64,000 bases of DNA. Source: Rhizobium sp. BK316 (lineage in GTDB: Bacteria > Pseudomonadota > Alphaproteobacteria > Rhizobiales > Rhizobiaceae). A program made the translations under genes and the position numbers. The stretch's first letter is position 1. Each line of letters starts with the position of its first letter. Positions 36,002 to 45,165 of the stretch are shown here, one piece after another. Location: the NCBI RefSeq assembly GCF_014193695.1, contig NZ_JACHZR010000002.1, positions 744,001-808,000 on the forward strand, given 5' to 3'. The notes under the pieces were generated by a model, which had not been told where the DNA came from, did not search any database, and saw only the letters and a program-made list of their open reading frames with translations.

Positions 36002-36051
36002 CCGTTGCGGCCATCAGGGCGAAAGCCCGGCGGACTTGATGGCCGCAACGG
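36002..36051 (+). other. Strong composite hairpin in the mrp leader
   Basis: A perfect 15-pair stem CCGTTGCGGCCATCA (36002-36016) / TGATGGCCGCAACGG (36037-36051). Its 20-base interior contains a second hairpin GGGC-GAAA-GCCC with a GNRA-type tetraloop. A smaller stem CCCCGA / TCGGGG precedes it (35974-35998). It ends 112 bases before mrp. No T run follows, so it is not a classical terminator; a structured 5' leader or a palindromic repeat element are both possible. Confidence 0.65.
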
Positions 36052-36163
36052 AGAGAGAGCCCGCTGCCTTTCCTTCGATACGAGATGTGCCTGCCGCCCG
36101 ATTTTGTTTGGCGAAGCCGCCCGCCTCCACTATTTACAGACAAAGAAAAGCAGTGAGGGCGGA

Positions 36164-37318
36164 ATGACCGAGGTCACCAAGGAACAGGTTCTGGAAACGC
36201 TGAAGACCGTGCGCGGGCCGGATCTGGAGCACAGTATCGTCGAACTCGGCATGGTTTCCGACGTCTTCATCTCCGACGGCAAGGTCTATTTCTCCATTAC
36301 CGTGCCGGCGGAACGCGCCAAGGAACTGGAGCCGATGCGGCTTGCCGCAGAGCGTGTCATCAAGGAAATGCCGGGTGTGAAAGGCGCGCTTGTGGCGCTG
36401 ACGGCAGACAAGAAGGCCGCCGCAAATGCACCTGCAGCGCGCCCGGCCCCACAGGCTGACCACAGCCATCACGGCCACTCCCATACGCCGCAGCAACCGC
36501 CTCCGCGCACGGCCAAGATCGGCGTTCCCGGTATCGGCGCCATCATCGCCGTCGCATCGGGTAAGGGCGGTGTGGGCAAGTCGACGACGGCGGTCAATCT
36601 GGCACTCGGCCTGCTGGCCAACGGTCTTCGCGTTGGCATTCTCGATGCCGATATCTACGGTCCCTCCATGCCGCGCCTCCTCAAGATTTCCGGCCGCCCG
36701 ACGCAGATCGATGGCCGCATCATCAATCCCATGGAGAATTACGGCCTCAAGGTCATGTCCATGGGCTTCCTCGTCGATGAGGAAACGGCGATGATCTGGC
36801 GCGGGCCGATGGTTCAGTCCGCCCTCCTGCAGATGCTGCGTGAAGTCGCCTGGGGTGAACTCGATGTTCTCGTCGTCGACATGCCGCCCGGCACCGGCGA
36901 CGCCCAGCTCACCATGGCCCAGCAGGTGCCGCTTGCCGGCGCCGTCATCGTTTCCACGCCGCAGGACCTGGCGTTGATCGATGCTCGCAAGGGTCTCAAC
37001 ATGTTCCGTAAGGTTGAGGTGCCGGTTCTCGGCATCGTCGAGAACATGAGCTATTTCGTCGCGCCCGATACAGGCACGCGCTACGACATCTTCGGCCACG
37101 GCGGTGCTCGCAAGGAAGCCGAGCGCATCGGCGTACCCTTCCTCGGCGAAGTTCCGTTGACCATGAATATCCGCGAGACCTCGGATGCCGGAACGCCGCT
37201 CGTTGCCTCCGATCCGAATGGCATCGTGGCCGGAATCTACCGTGCCATCGCCGCCAAGGTCTGGGAACAGGTCGGCCAAAAGCCACAGCGCGCCGCACCT
37301 GCCATCGTCTTCGAATAG
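36164..37318 (+). CDS. mrp: Mrp/NBP35-family P-loop ATPase (Fe-S carrier family)
   Basis: A 384-residue protein: N-terminal MIP18/DUF59-like domain (about residues 5-85), a linker with DHSHHGHSH, then a deviant-Walker-A ATPase domain with AVASGKGGVGKSTTAVNLA, DADIYGPSMPRLL and VDMPPGTGDAQLT. Family members carry and insert Fe-S clusters. The position of the usual C-x-x-C in E. coli Mrp reads SYFVAPDTGTRYDIFG here, and there is no cysteine anywhere in the protein. ATG 36164 follows GAGGGCGGA; the frame is open upstream to 35879 across the structured leader, which is not coding-like. Confidence 0.9.
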   Translation: MTEVTKEQVLETLKTVRGPDLEHSIVELGMVSDVFISDGKVYFSITVPAERAKELEPMRLAAERVIKEMPGVKGALVALTADKKAAANAPAARPAPQADHSHHGHSHTPQQPPPRTAKIGVPGIGAIIAVASGKGGVGKSTTAVNLALGLLANGLRVGILDADIYGPSMPRLLKISGRPTQIDGRIINPMENYGLKVMSMGFLVDEETAMIWRGPMVQSALLQMLREVAWGELDVLVVDMPPGTGDAQLTMAQQVPLAGAVIVSTPQDLALIDARKGLNMFRKVEVPVLGIVENMSYFVAPDTGTRYDIFGHGGARKEAERIGVPFLGEVPLTMNIRETSDAGTPLVASDPNGIVAGIYRAIAAKVWEQVGQKPQRAAPAIVFE

Positions 37319-37721
37319 CGCGAATCACTTGGCTACTCACCCCGAATTGTGGGGGAAATGAGATGAAAGGGCGCGGTTCAGGTAAGATGTCTTGATTATT
37401 TTCCGGCTTTGCTGCATATGCGCGCCGGCGTCATGATGGCGCGTCTGCAAATGCTCTGCGATGGCCGCCTGTCGATGAAGGTTCGGCCTCTCTGCATGTT
37501 CGGAGTTGACTTGTCGATCGAAGGATTGGTGACTGCGATGCGGTGGAGCAACCCGGCCGGAAAGGCCGCATATGGCCGGAGTTGCATGAACTCTTTTTAT
37601 CCACTTCCGCTACGATCGATGACGAGTGCGCCTGGCGTCACCGCGCTCGCGGCCGCATGGAAGGGTTCTCGATGAAAAGAGCCAGGACGGCCGGGCATTG
37701 CCGGCGCCGGAGATGCGGACT
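37319..37721. other. Intergenic region between mrp and corA with a strong hairpin
   Basis: About 400 bases without a supported gene. At 37548-37585, GCAAC-CCGGCC pairs with GGCCGG-A-GTTGC (11 pairs, one bulged A). An overlapping GAGTT-GCATG-AACTC stem ends directly in TTTTT at 37594-37598, so a terminator of the mrp transcript is plausible. Short open frames (for example 37409-37675) show no family features. Confidence 0.45.
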
Positions 37722-38699
37722 GTGATCACCGCATACTGTTCCAACTGCAAATCGATCGAGATTCGCGATCTTGCGAACCCTCCTGAGTTTCCGGCGGATG
37801 TGATATGGATCGACATGGTCGAACCGACGCGCGAGGAGGAGCTGCATGTCGAAAAGGTTCTTGGCATTGAAGTGCCGACGCGTGACGATCTCAGGGCGAT
37901 CGAGCCGTCCGCGCGCCTTTATGTCGAAAACAACGCAGTTTATATGACAGCTTCGCTGATATGGAAGGCAGAGACGGAAGCCCCGACCTTGACGGATGTC
38001 GCCTTCATTCTGGCCGGCGACCGGCTGGTGACCATCCGCTACGCCCATCCGAAGTCTTTCGCGCTTTTCATCGCTGCCCTGCACCGCATACCGGAGCAAT
38101 GGCGCAGTGGCGCTGCCCTGCTCGCCAAGCTTTTGGAAACGATCGTCGACCGCACGGCAGAAGTCCTGGAAGCCTCGGTGTCCCGGCTGGATATCCTGTC
38201 GGTCCACGTCTTCGGCGATCGCGCCAAGAAGGTGCGCAAGCCCTCGAACTATCTGGAAGAGAAACTGAAGGACATTGCCGGTCATCACCGCATGATCAGC
38301 AAGCTGCGTGACAGCCTCGGCTCGCTCTCGCGCCTGCTCACCTTCTTTTATACGATCCCTGTCGTGCAGCACGATCAGGAAACCAAGGAACTTTGCCGAA
38401 CGATCTCGCGTGACATCCAGTCCCTTTCGGAACACGCTGCCTTCGTCGCCGGCAACATCACCTTCCTGCTCGACGCCTCGCTCGGCCTCATCAATATCGA
38501 GCAGAATGCCATCATCAAGATTTTCTCGATCGCTTCGGTTGTGTTCTTGCCGCCGACGCTGGTCGCTTCCATCTATGGCATGAATTTCGAATTCATGCCG
38601 GAGTTGCACCTGACCGCGGGTTATCCCTACTCGCTGGGCCTCATGGTGATCTCCGCCGTCGTCCCCTTCTTCTTTTTTCGCTGGAAAGGCTGGCTCTGA
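37722..38699 (+). CDS. corA: CorA-family magnesium transporter
   Basis: A 325-residue CorA protein with a long cytosolic N-terminal domain and two C-terminal membrane helices. The selectivity motif is present as IYGMNFEFMPEL between them, after the helix IIKIFSIASVVFLPPTLVA. It should form a pentameric Mg2+ (possibly Co2+/Ni2+) channel. I choose GTG 37722 because GGAG lies nine bases upstream, giving a normal-length protein beginning VITAYCSNCKSIE; ATG 37713 overlaps that site and the frame is open to 37626. Kup follows after 18 bases, likely the same operon. Confidence 0.9.
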   Translation: MITAYCSNCKSIEIRDLANPPEFPADVIWIDMVEPTREEELHVEKVLGIEVPTRDDLRAIEPSARLYVENNAVYMTASLIWKAETEAPTLTDVAFILAGDRLVTIRYAHPKSFALFIAALHRIPEQWRSGAALLAKLLETIVDRTAEVLEASVSRLDILSVHVFGDRAKKVRKPSNYLEEKLKDIAGHHRMISKLRDSLGSLSRLLTFFYTIPVVQHDQETKELCRTISRDIQSLSEHAAFVAGNITFLLDASLGLINIEQNAIIKIFSIASVVFLPPTLVASIYGMNFEFMPELHLTAGYPYSLGLMVISAVVPFFFFRWKGWL

Positions 38700-38717
38700 G
38701 GAGCCTGTAATTGCTTC

Positions 38718-40616
38718 ATGTCTGAAGAAAGCCATTCTCACGAACGTCACCTTGGGCCGCGCAAGCTCTTTTATCTCGCGCTGGGTTCGGTAGGCGTCGT
38801 TTATGGAGATATCGGCACGAGCCCGCTTTATGCCTTCCGTGAAGCGCTGAAGCCGGTCGCCCATGATGGTCTCACCCGTTTCGAGGTCGTCAGCCTTATT
38901 TCCCTGATGATCTGGGCGTTGACCATCATCGTCACCATCAAATACGTGCTCTTCCTGCTGCGCGCCGACAACGACGGCGAAGGCGGTACGCTGTCGCTGC
39001 TTGCCCTCCTGATGAAGACCGCCAACGGCCATACTGCGCTCTTGATGCTGCTCGGCCTGATGGGCGCAGCGCTCTTCCTGGGCGACGCTATGATCACGCC
39101 GGCGCTCTCCGTCCTCTCGGCCGTCGAAGGTCTGAAGCTCGTGACCCCGAGCCTGTCGGAATATATCGTGCCCATATCCGTGGCGATCCTGGCGTTGCTC
39201 TTTGTCGTGCAGTCGCATGGCACGGGGGCCGTTGCTCGCCTCTTCGGCCCGATCACGGCGCTCTGGTTCCTCGTCATGGCTGCCGCCGGCATCGCCCATA
39301 TTTCGGATGATTACGGCATCCTCGCCGCCTTCAATCCCTATTATGCCGTCAGCTTTCTGCTGCATGAGGGTTTCTACGGCGTTGTCGTTCTCGGCGCCGT
39401 CTTCCTGACCGTCACCGGCGCGGAAGCGCTTTATGCGGATCTCGGCCATTTCGGTCGGCGTCCGATCCAGTGGGCGTGGTTTGTGCTGGTTTTCCCGTCA
39501 CTGACGCTGAACTATCTGGGGCAGGGCGCGCTCGTTCTCGGCAATCCGGCGACGATGTCCGATCCTTTCTATCTCATGTACCCACAGTGGGCGCTGCTGC
39601 CGGTCGTCATCCTCGCGACTGCCGCTACCATCATTGCCAGCCAGGCCGTCATTACCGGTGCCTTCTCGCTGGTGCGCCAGGGGATCAACCTCGGCTTCCT
39701 GCCGCGCATGGAAATTCTCTTCACGTCCGAGACCAATACCGGGCAGATCTTTGTGCCTTCGGTCAATGCGGTGCTGTTCTTCGGCGTCATCTTCCTGGTG
39801 CTCGGCTTCAAGACCTCCGATGCGCTGGCGACCGCCTACGGCATCTCGGTCACGGGCGCGATGCTCGTCACCTCGATCATGGCCTTCGAGTTCGTCCGCG
39901 TCCGTTGGAACTGGTCGCTTCCGGTTGCCATCATCGCTCTGCTGCCGCTGCTCGTTCTCGAGCTGATCTTCCTCGGCGCCAACCTTCTGAAAATCCATGA
40001 CGGCGGTTACATCCCAATCATGATTGCGACCGCCTTCACCGTCATCATGTGGACCTGGCGCCGCGGTACGGCGATCCTGACGGAAAAGACCCGCCATACC
40101 GACATTCCGCTCGCCTCTTTCGTCAGCTCCATCGAGCGTAAGAGCGAGCATTCTCCGGCCCATGTTCCAGGCACCGCGATTTTCCTGACCAGCGATCCGG
40201 ATTCGGCGCCCGCCGCGCTGCTGCATAATCTCAAGCACAATCACGTGCTCCATGACCGCAACGTCATCCTGACGATCCGCACGGTGAACAAACCGCGTGT
40301 CTCGCCGCAGGAGCGTTACAAAGTCGAGCAGATCTCCGAGCGTTTCTCGCGTGTTGAACTGCTCTTCGGCTTCATGGAATCGCAGAATGTCTCGCAGGCG
40401 CTGGCGGCATTGCGCAAGACCGGCCTGAAGTTCGACATCATGACGACGTCCTTCTATCTCGGCCGCCGCAAGCTGGTGCCCGATGCCAAGTCCGGCATGC
40501 CCTACTGGCAGGACCGCCTTTACATCGCGCTCGCCAACGCTGCCGCCAACCCCTCCGACTACTTCCGTCTGCCGGCCAACCGCGTCGTGGAACTGGGTTC
40601 GCACGTCATCATCTGA
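38718..40616 (+). CDS. kup: KUP-family potassium uptake transporter
   Basis: A 632-residue K+:H+ symporter. It begins with a short hydrophilic leader, then [21 protein letters not shown], the hallmark of Kup proteins, followed by about twelve membrane helices ([38 protein letters not shown]) and a C-terminal cytosolic domain of about 170 residues. Rhizobia often have two kup genes. It follows corA closely and ends at a strong terminator, so K+ and Mg2+ uptake genes appear co-transcribed. Confidence 0.95.
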   Translation: MSEESHSHERHLGPRKLFYLALGSVGVVYGDIGTSPLYAFREALKPVAHDGLTRFEVVSLISLMIWALTIIVTIKYVLFLLRADNDGEGGTLSLLALLMKTANGHTALLMLLGLMGAALFLGDAMITPALSVLSAVEGLKLVTPSLSEYIVPISVAILALLFVVQSHGTGAVARLFGPITALWFLVMAAAGIAHISDDYGILAAFNPYYAVSFLLHEGFYGVVVLGAVFLTVTGAEALYADLGHFGRRPIQWAWFVLVFPSLTLNYLGQGALVLGNPATMSDPFYLMYPQWALLPVVILATAATIIASQAVITGAFSLVRQGINLGFLPRMEILFTSETNTGQIFVPSVNAVLFFGVIFLVLGFKTSDALATAYGISVTGAMLVTSIMAFEFVRVRWNWSLPVAIIALLPLLVLELIFLGANLLKIHDGGYIPIMIATAFTVIMWTWRRGTAILTEKTRHTDIPLASFVSSIERKSEHSPAHVPGTAIFLTSDPDSAPAALLHNLKHNHVLHDRNVILTIRTVNKPRVSPQERYKVEQISERFSRVELLFGFMESQNVSQALAALRKTGLKFDIMTTSFYLGRRKLVPDAKSGMPYWQDRLYIALANAAANPSDYFRLPANRVVELGSHVII

Positions 40617-40626
40617 CGGGAAGCAA

Positions 40627-40659
40627 GGAGGGGGCACCATCTCGCCCTCTCCCATTTTT
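40627..40659 (+). terminator. Intrinsic terminator after kup
   Basis: GGAGGGGGC (40627-40635) pairs with GCCCTCTCC (40644-40652) over nine positions with one G-U, eight-base loop, followed by CATTTTT. It begins ten bases after the kup stop. Confidence 0.85.
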
Positions 40660-40762
40660 GTGACGGGCACGGGAATGAGCAGGCGAGATGATCCGCCTCG
40701 CGAAAATATCAGCCCCATTAGAATATGCAGAAATCCTCATGGGCATATTCCGGGACAGGTCG

Positions 40763-40783
40763 TTAACCAGCTATCAAGGTTAA
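40763..40783. promoter_or_regulatory. Inverted repeat TTAACC-N9-GGTTAA upstream of the cell-wall hydrolase gene
   Basis: A perfect six-base inverted repeat with nine-base spacer, 50 bases before the hydrolase start. TTAACC resembles half of a CtrA-type site, but the spacing differs from the TTAA-N7-TTAA consensus. An operator for a cell-cycle or envelope regulator is plausible. Confidence 0.45.
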
Positions 40784-40832
40784 TGCGGGATTTTCTTGGG
40801 ACTGTTCCTGCGTCCCATACCCGGAGTCCGCG

Positions 40833-42011
40833 TTGCGTCGAAATGGTCGTTCCCGCAGCAAGCTGCGTCTCTTGCCCCAGAACTGGGTCTCTCCCGCGAT
40901 CTTCGGCGTGGCCGGATGGCTGATCTTTCCGAGCGTCGCCTCCCATGCCGATCTCGCCACCATGCTCGCCGGTCTCGACAATGATGGCGAAAGCTGGCGC
41001 ATGGTTCTGACCAATTCGCCGGCTGGCTCCATCCACCAGGCCGAGCTCGCCTTTGCCGATCCCGCTGCCACCGGCTCGATCGCATCAGGTGCAGGTATGC
41101 TGCTGCCCGACGGCCGCAAGGTTGCTTTCGTCTCTGGTGAGAAGGGCAATGAGGGGACCACGGACGAGGATCGTGTCAATCGCAACGCCAAGAAGGGCCG
41201 CGTCGTCGCCGTCGAAAAGGTGCAGCCGCCGAAGGATTTCTCGGCCGGCTCCATCCTAGAGCGCACCAAGCTCCTCTTTCGTCCGGTCTTCGATCTCAAG
41301 GACAAGTCGGCCTTCGTGAAGCCGACGATCAAGGGCAAGGAGATCGAGATCGCCATGGCCTTCTACAAGAAGCAGCCGGCACCACAGCAGGACAATGCCA
41401 TGCCGGCCTTGCTGGCTGGCCTCGTGACCAATGACAAGGCGGATGCGCTGGCGGCGGCCTATGCGCCTGCCGCGCCAGATTATTCTCGTCAGTCGCCTTT
41501 CGATTCGATCCTGACCGACAAGGACGAAGGCCGTTTCGTGCCGCAGATCGGCCCGAAGGACCATGCCTGGGCCGCAAGCATCCTGCCGCCCAGTGTCTTT
41601 TCCGCCCGCGAACAGCAGTGCCTGGCATCGGGCATCTATTTCGAGGCGCGCGGTGAATCCGTGAAGGGGCAGGCGGCTGTCGCGCAGGTCATCCTCAACC
41701 GGGTCCGCAACCCGGCCTATCCGAAGACCATCTGCGGCGTCGTCTACCAGAACGAAGACTGGCGCAACCGCTGCCAGTTTTCCTTCGCCTGCGACAACAT
41801 CAAGGACCGGGTAAATTCGCAATATCACTGGCGCGTCGCCCGCGATGTCGCCATGGCCGTGACATCAGGCAGGATCTGGCTGCCGCAGGTCGGTTCGGCC
41901 ACGCATTACCATGCCGTCTACGTCCGGCCGAATTGGGCCAGGACCATGGAAAAGGTCGGCCGCATCGGCATGCATGTCTTCTACCGCACCTATGGCGGCG
42001 GCTGGAGCTGA
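40833..42011 (+). CDS. Exported SleB-type cell-wall hydrolase
   Basis: A 392-residue protein. An N-terminal hydrophobic segment (WVSPAIFGVAGWLIFPSVASHA) serves as a signal or anchor, a low-complexity middle follows, and the C-terminal 120 residues form a Hydrolase_2/SleB domain: QQCLASGIYFEARGESVKGQAAVAQVILNRV, CQFSFACD and SATHYHAVYVRPNW. The first Glu in YFEARGE is the likely catalytic acid of these lytic transglycosylase-like enzymes. Start is TTG 40833 with GGAG six bases upstream. A role in peptidoglycan remodelling is expected; spore germination is not relevant in this group. Confidence 0.85.
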   Translation: MRRNGRSRSKLRLLPQNWVSPAIFGVAGWLIFPSVASHADLATMLAGLDNDGESWRMVLTNSPAGSIHQAELAFADPAATGSIASGAGMLLPDGRKVAFVSGEKGNEGTTDEDRVNRNAKKGRVVAVEKVQPPKDFSAGSILERTKLLFRPVFDLKDKSAFVKPTIKGKEIEIAMAFYKKQPAPQQDNAMPALLAGLVTNDKADALAAAYAPAAPDYSRQSPFDSILTDKDEGRFVPQIGPKDHAWAASILPPSVFSAREQQCLASGIYFEARGESVKGQAAVAQVILNRVRNPAYPKTICGVVYQNEDWRNRCQFSFACDNIKDRVNSQYHWRVARDVAMAVTSGRIWLPQVGSATHYHAVYVRPNWARTMEKVGRIGMHVFYRTYGGGWS

Positions 42012-42160
42012 GGCAAAAGGGCTGCTGATTGTGGATTTTGCGCCGACCGGCGCCGTTCGAAGGCGGATTCTTTGGATGAAATCCTGTCCGAGCGGCCGGA
42101 TTCCGCTTAAATACCTGATTTTTTACAGTTATTTTATGGCTGGACACCAGCTCTCTACGC

Positions 42161-42189
42161 CTTGACTATGCTAATTCCTAAAACTATGT
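42161..42189 (+). promoter_or_regulatory. Promoter of the F0 ATP synthase operon
   Basis: CTTGAC (42161-42166), 17 bases, CTATGT (42184-42189). This is one base from the rhizobial consensus CTTGAC-N17-CTATAT and lies about 105 bases before atpI, the first gene of the F0 operon. Confidence 0.75.
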
Positions 42190-42294
42190 TGCGCGCGACT
42201 TCAGAACGGGCCGGAAGGTTCTTTAACCTTCGCGTCCGTGGTTCGGAAAACCGGGGTAGCGGGATTGCGGGCGACGGAAGCGGAGGAGAGCACG

Positions 42295-42633
42295 ATGGCG
42301 GATGACCGCGAAGAAAGTCTTGAGCAGCGCCGTCGGCAGCTGGAGGCGGAACTTGCCTCCAAGCGTGTCGATGACAGGAAGGAAGAAGCGCGGGAGGCCA
42401 GCGCCGAGCAGAGCCGTAAGGGCTATGCGCAGGCGATGAAGCTTTCGAGCGAATTCATTTCCGCCATCGTTGTCGGTGCTGTGCTCGGCTATCTCCTCGA
42501 CCGTTTTGTCGGTACGGCGCCTTGGGGGTTGATTGTTCTTCTGCTTCTTGGATTCTGTGCCGGCGTACTGAATGTTCTGCGCGCCGCGGGGAAGGTCACC
42601 CAACCCCTGGACCGCAGAACGCCTGAGAAATAA
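42295..42633 (+). CDS. atpI: ATP synthase protein I (AtpI)
   Basis: A 112-residue protein: a charged N-terminal half ([19 protein letters not shown]) and two membrane helices ([47 protein letters not shown]), the AtpI/AtpR pattern. AtpI helps assemble the c-ring. ATG 42295 follows GGAGGAGAG. First gene of the operon, 62 bases before atpB. Confidence 0.9.
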   Translation: MADDREESLEQRRRQLEAELASKRVDDRKEEAREASAEQSRKGYAQAMKLSSEFISAIVVGAVLGYLLDRFVGTAPWGLIVLLLLGFCAGVLNVLRAAGKVTQPLDRRTPEK

Positions 42634-42694
42634 GGACCGTTTCGGTCCAGTGCAATTTCCGCCTCTTGGGCGGGTCAAAGAGAGAGAGCAACCG

Positions 42695-43447
42695 GTGTCC
42701 AGCGATCCGACTCATCAGTTCCAGATCTTCAAGATTGTGCCGATCGAGATCGGCGGGATTGATTTCTCGTTCACCAACGCATCGCTCTTCATGGTGGCTT
42801 CGGCTGCTGTTGCCGCTGGCTTCCTCTATTTCTCGACCTCGAACCGCGCCGTCGTTCCCGGTCGTTCGCAGTCGCTCGCCGAAATGTCCTACGAGTTCAT
42901 TGCGGGCATGCTGAAGGAAGGGGCGGGCACCAAGGGAATGAAGTTCTTCCCGCTGGTCTTCTCGCTCTTCATGTTCGTGCTGACGGCAAACCTGCTGGGC
43001 ATGTTCCCGTATTTCTTCACGATCACCAGCCAGATCATCGTCACCTTCGCGCTGGCGATCCTCGTCATCGGCACGGTGCTCGTCTACGGCTTCTATAAGC
43101 ACGGCTTCCACTTCCTGAATGTCTTCGTGCCCTCGGGCGTGCCGGGAATATTGCTGCCGCTGGTCGTCGCGATCGAAGTCATTTCCTTCCTGTCCCGTCC
43201 GATTTCACTCTCTGTTCGTCTTTTCGCAAACATGCTCGCCGGTCACATCACGCTGAAAGTGTTCGCAGGCTTCGTCGCCTCGCTTGGAGCCTTCGGTGCA
43301 GTCGGTGTCGGCGGAGCCGTTCTTCCTCTCATCATGACCGTCGCCCTGACCGGTCTCGAGTTCCTCGTCGCCTTCCTCCAGGCTTACGTCTTTGCGGTGC
43401 TGACTTGCATGTACCTCAATGACGCGATCCATCCGGGCGGGCACTAA
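42695..43447 (+). CDS. atpB: F0F1 ATP synthase subunit a
   Basis: A 250-residue integral membrane subunit that forms the proton half-channels next to the c-ring. Start is GTG 42695 ([21 protein letters not shown]). The essential Arg lies in [22 protein letters not shown], and the C-terminal helix is [30 protein letters not shown], both typical. Second gene of the F0 operon. Confidence 0.95.
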   Translation: MSSDPTHQFQIFKIVPIEIGGIDFSFTNASLFMVASAAVAAGFLYFSTSNRAVVPGRSQSLAEMSYEFIAGMLKEGAGTKGMKFFPLVFSLFMFVLTANLLGMFPYFFTITSQIIVTFALAILVIGTVLVYGFYKHGFHFLNVFVPSGVPGILLPLVVAIEVISFLSRPISLSVRLFANMLAGHITLKVFAGFVASLGAFGAVGVGGAVLPLIMTVALTGLEFLVAFLQAYVFAVLTCMYLNDAIHPGGH

Positions 43448-43514
43448 GGATAACGACATCGACGTCAAAGGGCGTCAGTCATTCGCCGCAACAACCATTT
43501 CAAAGGAGTTCAAC

Positions 43515-43742
43515 ATGGAAGCGGAAGCAGCAAAGTTCATCGGTGCAGGTCTGGCTTGCTTTGGTATGGCCGGTACGGCTCTCGGCCTCGGCAACATCTT
43601 CGGCAGCTACCTCTCCGGCGCTCTGCGCAATCCGTCTGCCGCTGACAGCCAGTTCGGCCGTCTGGTATTCGGCTTCGCCGTTACGGAAGCTCTGGGCATC
43701 TTCTCGCTGCTCGTCGCTCTTCTCCTCCTCTTCGCCGTTTAA
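43515..43742 (+). CDS. atpE: F0F1 ATP synthase subunit c
   Basis: A 75-residue hairpin of two membrane helices. The first is the Gly-rich [26 protein letters not shown], the polar loop is GALRNPSA, and the second helix carries the proton-binding Glu in [20 protein letters not shown]. Glu (rather than Asp) without extra polar ligands fits a proton-driven ring. AAAGGAG precedes ATG 43515. Confidence 0.97.
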   Translation: MEAEAAKFIGAGLACFGMAGTALGLGNIFGSYLSGALRNPSAADSQFGRLVFGFAVTEALGIFSLLVALLLLFAV

Positions 43743-43820
43743 TATCGGTGGATTGATGGATCACGGCCTGCGAACAGCGAGCCGTGATCCTTTGCATTTG
43801 CAGTACACCTGGAGGTGAGC

Positions 43821-44441
43821 ATGTACTTTGTGACCCCGGCCTACGCTGAAGAAGCCCCGGCGGGAACTGCGACGGATACGCATGCCGCTCCGGCTGCCGG
43901 CGAGGTTCATACCGAGACCGGCATTGCCGAAGGCGAGCACGCGCGTGGGCCTTTCCCGCCTTTCGATTCGTCGACCTACGCATCCCAGCTTCTCTGGCTG
44001 GTGATCACGTTCGTCATTTTCTACCTGCTCATGCAAAAGGTCATCGCACCGCGCATCGGCTCGATCCTCGAGCAGCGTCACAACCGCATCTCGCAGGATG
44101 TCGACGAGGCCGGCCGCCTGAAGGCTGAGGCTGATGCCGCTGTCGCAACCTACGAAGGCGAACTCGCCGCTGCCCGCGCCAAGGCAAATTCGATCGGTAC
44201 TGCCGCTCGCGACGCCGCCAAGGTAAAGGCTGAGGGTGATCGTCGCGCTGTCGAGGCAAGCCTGACCGAAAAGCTGAAGGCTGCCGAGGCCCGTATCGCC
44301 GATGTGAAGGCAAAGGCCTTTGCCGATGTCGGCGCCATCGCCGAGGAAACCGCAGCAGCCGTTGTCGAACAGCTCATCGGCGGCTCTGCTGCCCAGTCTG
44401 ATGTCGTTGCTGCCGTTGCAGCAGCCAAGAAGGAGGCTTGA
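43821..44441 (+). CDS. atpF': F0F1 ATP synthase subunit b'
   Basis: A 206-residue peripheral-stalk subunit. An acidic, Ala/Pro-rich N-terminal stretch precedes the single membrane helix [21 protein letters not shown]; the rest is a long charged coiled coil ([30 protein letters not shown]). The longer N-terminus and the presence of a second b gene directly after (three bases) identify it as b'. ATG 43821 follows GGAGG; GTG 43815 overlaps that site and is less likely. Confidence 0.94.
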   Translation: MYFVTPAYAEEAPAGTATDTHAAPAAGEVHTETGIAEGEHARGPFPPFDSSTYASQLLWLVITFVIFYLLMQKVIAPRIGSILEQRHNRISQDVDEAGRLKAEADAAVATYEGELAAARAKANSIGTAARDAAKVKAEGDRRAVEASLTEKLKAAEARIADVKAKAFADVGAIAEETAAAVVEQLIGGSAAQSDVVAAVAAAKKEA

Positions 44442-44444
44442 TCG

Positions 44445-44936
44445 ATGGAATTTGCTTTTGATGCAACTTTCTTCGCCTTTGTTGGCCTTGTTCTCTTCCT
44501 GGCGCTGATCGTCTACCTGAAGGTTCCGGGCATGATGGCGAAGTCGCTTGACGACCGCGCCGACCAGATCCGCAATGAGCTGGCGGAAGCCAAGCGTCTG
44601 CGTGAAGAAGCCCAGCATCTGCTCGCTGAATACCAGCGCAAGCGCAAGGAAGCTGAAGCTGAAGCAGCGCATATCGTTGCCGCTGCCGAGCGCGAAGCCG
44701 AAATGCTGACCGCTGAAGCGAAGAAGAAGACGGAAGAATTCGTCGCCAACCGCACGGCTCTTTCCGAGCAGAAGATCAAGCAGGCCGAAGCCGACGCAAT
44801 GAAGGCTGTTCGCTCTGCTGCAGTCGATCTCGCCATTGCAGCCGCTGAATCCGTTATCGGTAAGCAGGCTGATGGCAAGATTCAGTCTGAGCTCTTCGGT
44901 CAGGCCGTTGGCGAAGTGAAGACCCGTCTGAACTGA
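44445..44936 (+). CDS. atpF: F0F1 ATP synthase subunit b
   Basis: A 163-residue stalk subunit: membrane helix FDATFFAFVGLVLFLALIVYLKVPGMM followed by a coiled coil (ADQIRNELAEAKRLREEAQHLLAEY). Together with b' it forms a heterodimeric stator, as in alphaproteobacteria and phototrophs. It ends the F0 operon before a strong terminator; the F1 genes are not in this window. Confidence 0.95.
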   Translation: MEFAFDATFFAFVGLVLFLALIVYLKVPGMMAKSLDDRADQIRNELAEAKRLREEAQHLLAEYQRKRKEAEAEAAHIVAAAEREAEMLTAEAKKKTEEFVANRTALSEQKIKQAEADAMKAVRSAAVDLAIAAAESVIGKQADGKIQSELFGQAVGEVKTRLN

Positions 44937-44958
44937 GCTGCAGCGCTGCAGGATTGGA

Positions 44959-44985
44959 AAAGCCCCGCTTCGGTGGGGCTTTTTT
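44959..44985 (+). terminator. Intrinsic terminator of the F0 operon
   Basis: AAAGCCCC / GGGGCTTT stem with an eight-base loop containing CTTCGG, running into further T residues, 22 bases after the atpF stop. Confidence 0.92.
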
Positions 44986-45165
44986 GCTTTTTGGCAGATG
45001 CCGTGTGATTGGCGTGATGTGCGAGCTTGTGATGGCTGCGCGACGCACCAAAGAGCCGGCCCTTTGGGAACTTGGCTCAGAAGCGCTCTGCATGAGGCAA
45101 TGGCCCGCCTCCGGCGCTTTCCCGCCCCTGCGGCTCGCAAGGAAACGAGGCGGTGGCGCTGGAGT

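Noticed and set aside
35879..36163. Upstream extension of the mrp reading frame
   Set aside because: The extra 95 residues cover the structured leader and T-rich runs, and ATG 36164 has a good ribosome site and the expected N-terminus.
37409..37675. An 88-codon frame between mrp and corA
   Set aside because: Composition unlike coding neighbours and it runs through a strong hairpin; better explained as untranslated RNA.
42665..42694. An ATG or GTG upstream of the chosen atpB start
   Set aside because: The GTG at 42695 gives the usual subunit a N-terminus, and the preceding frame overlaps atpI without conserved residues.
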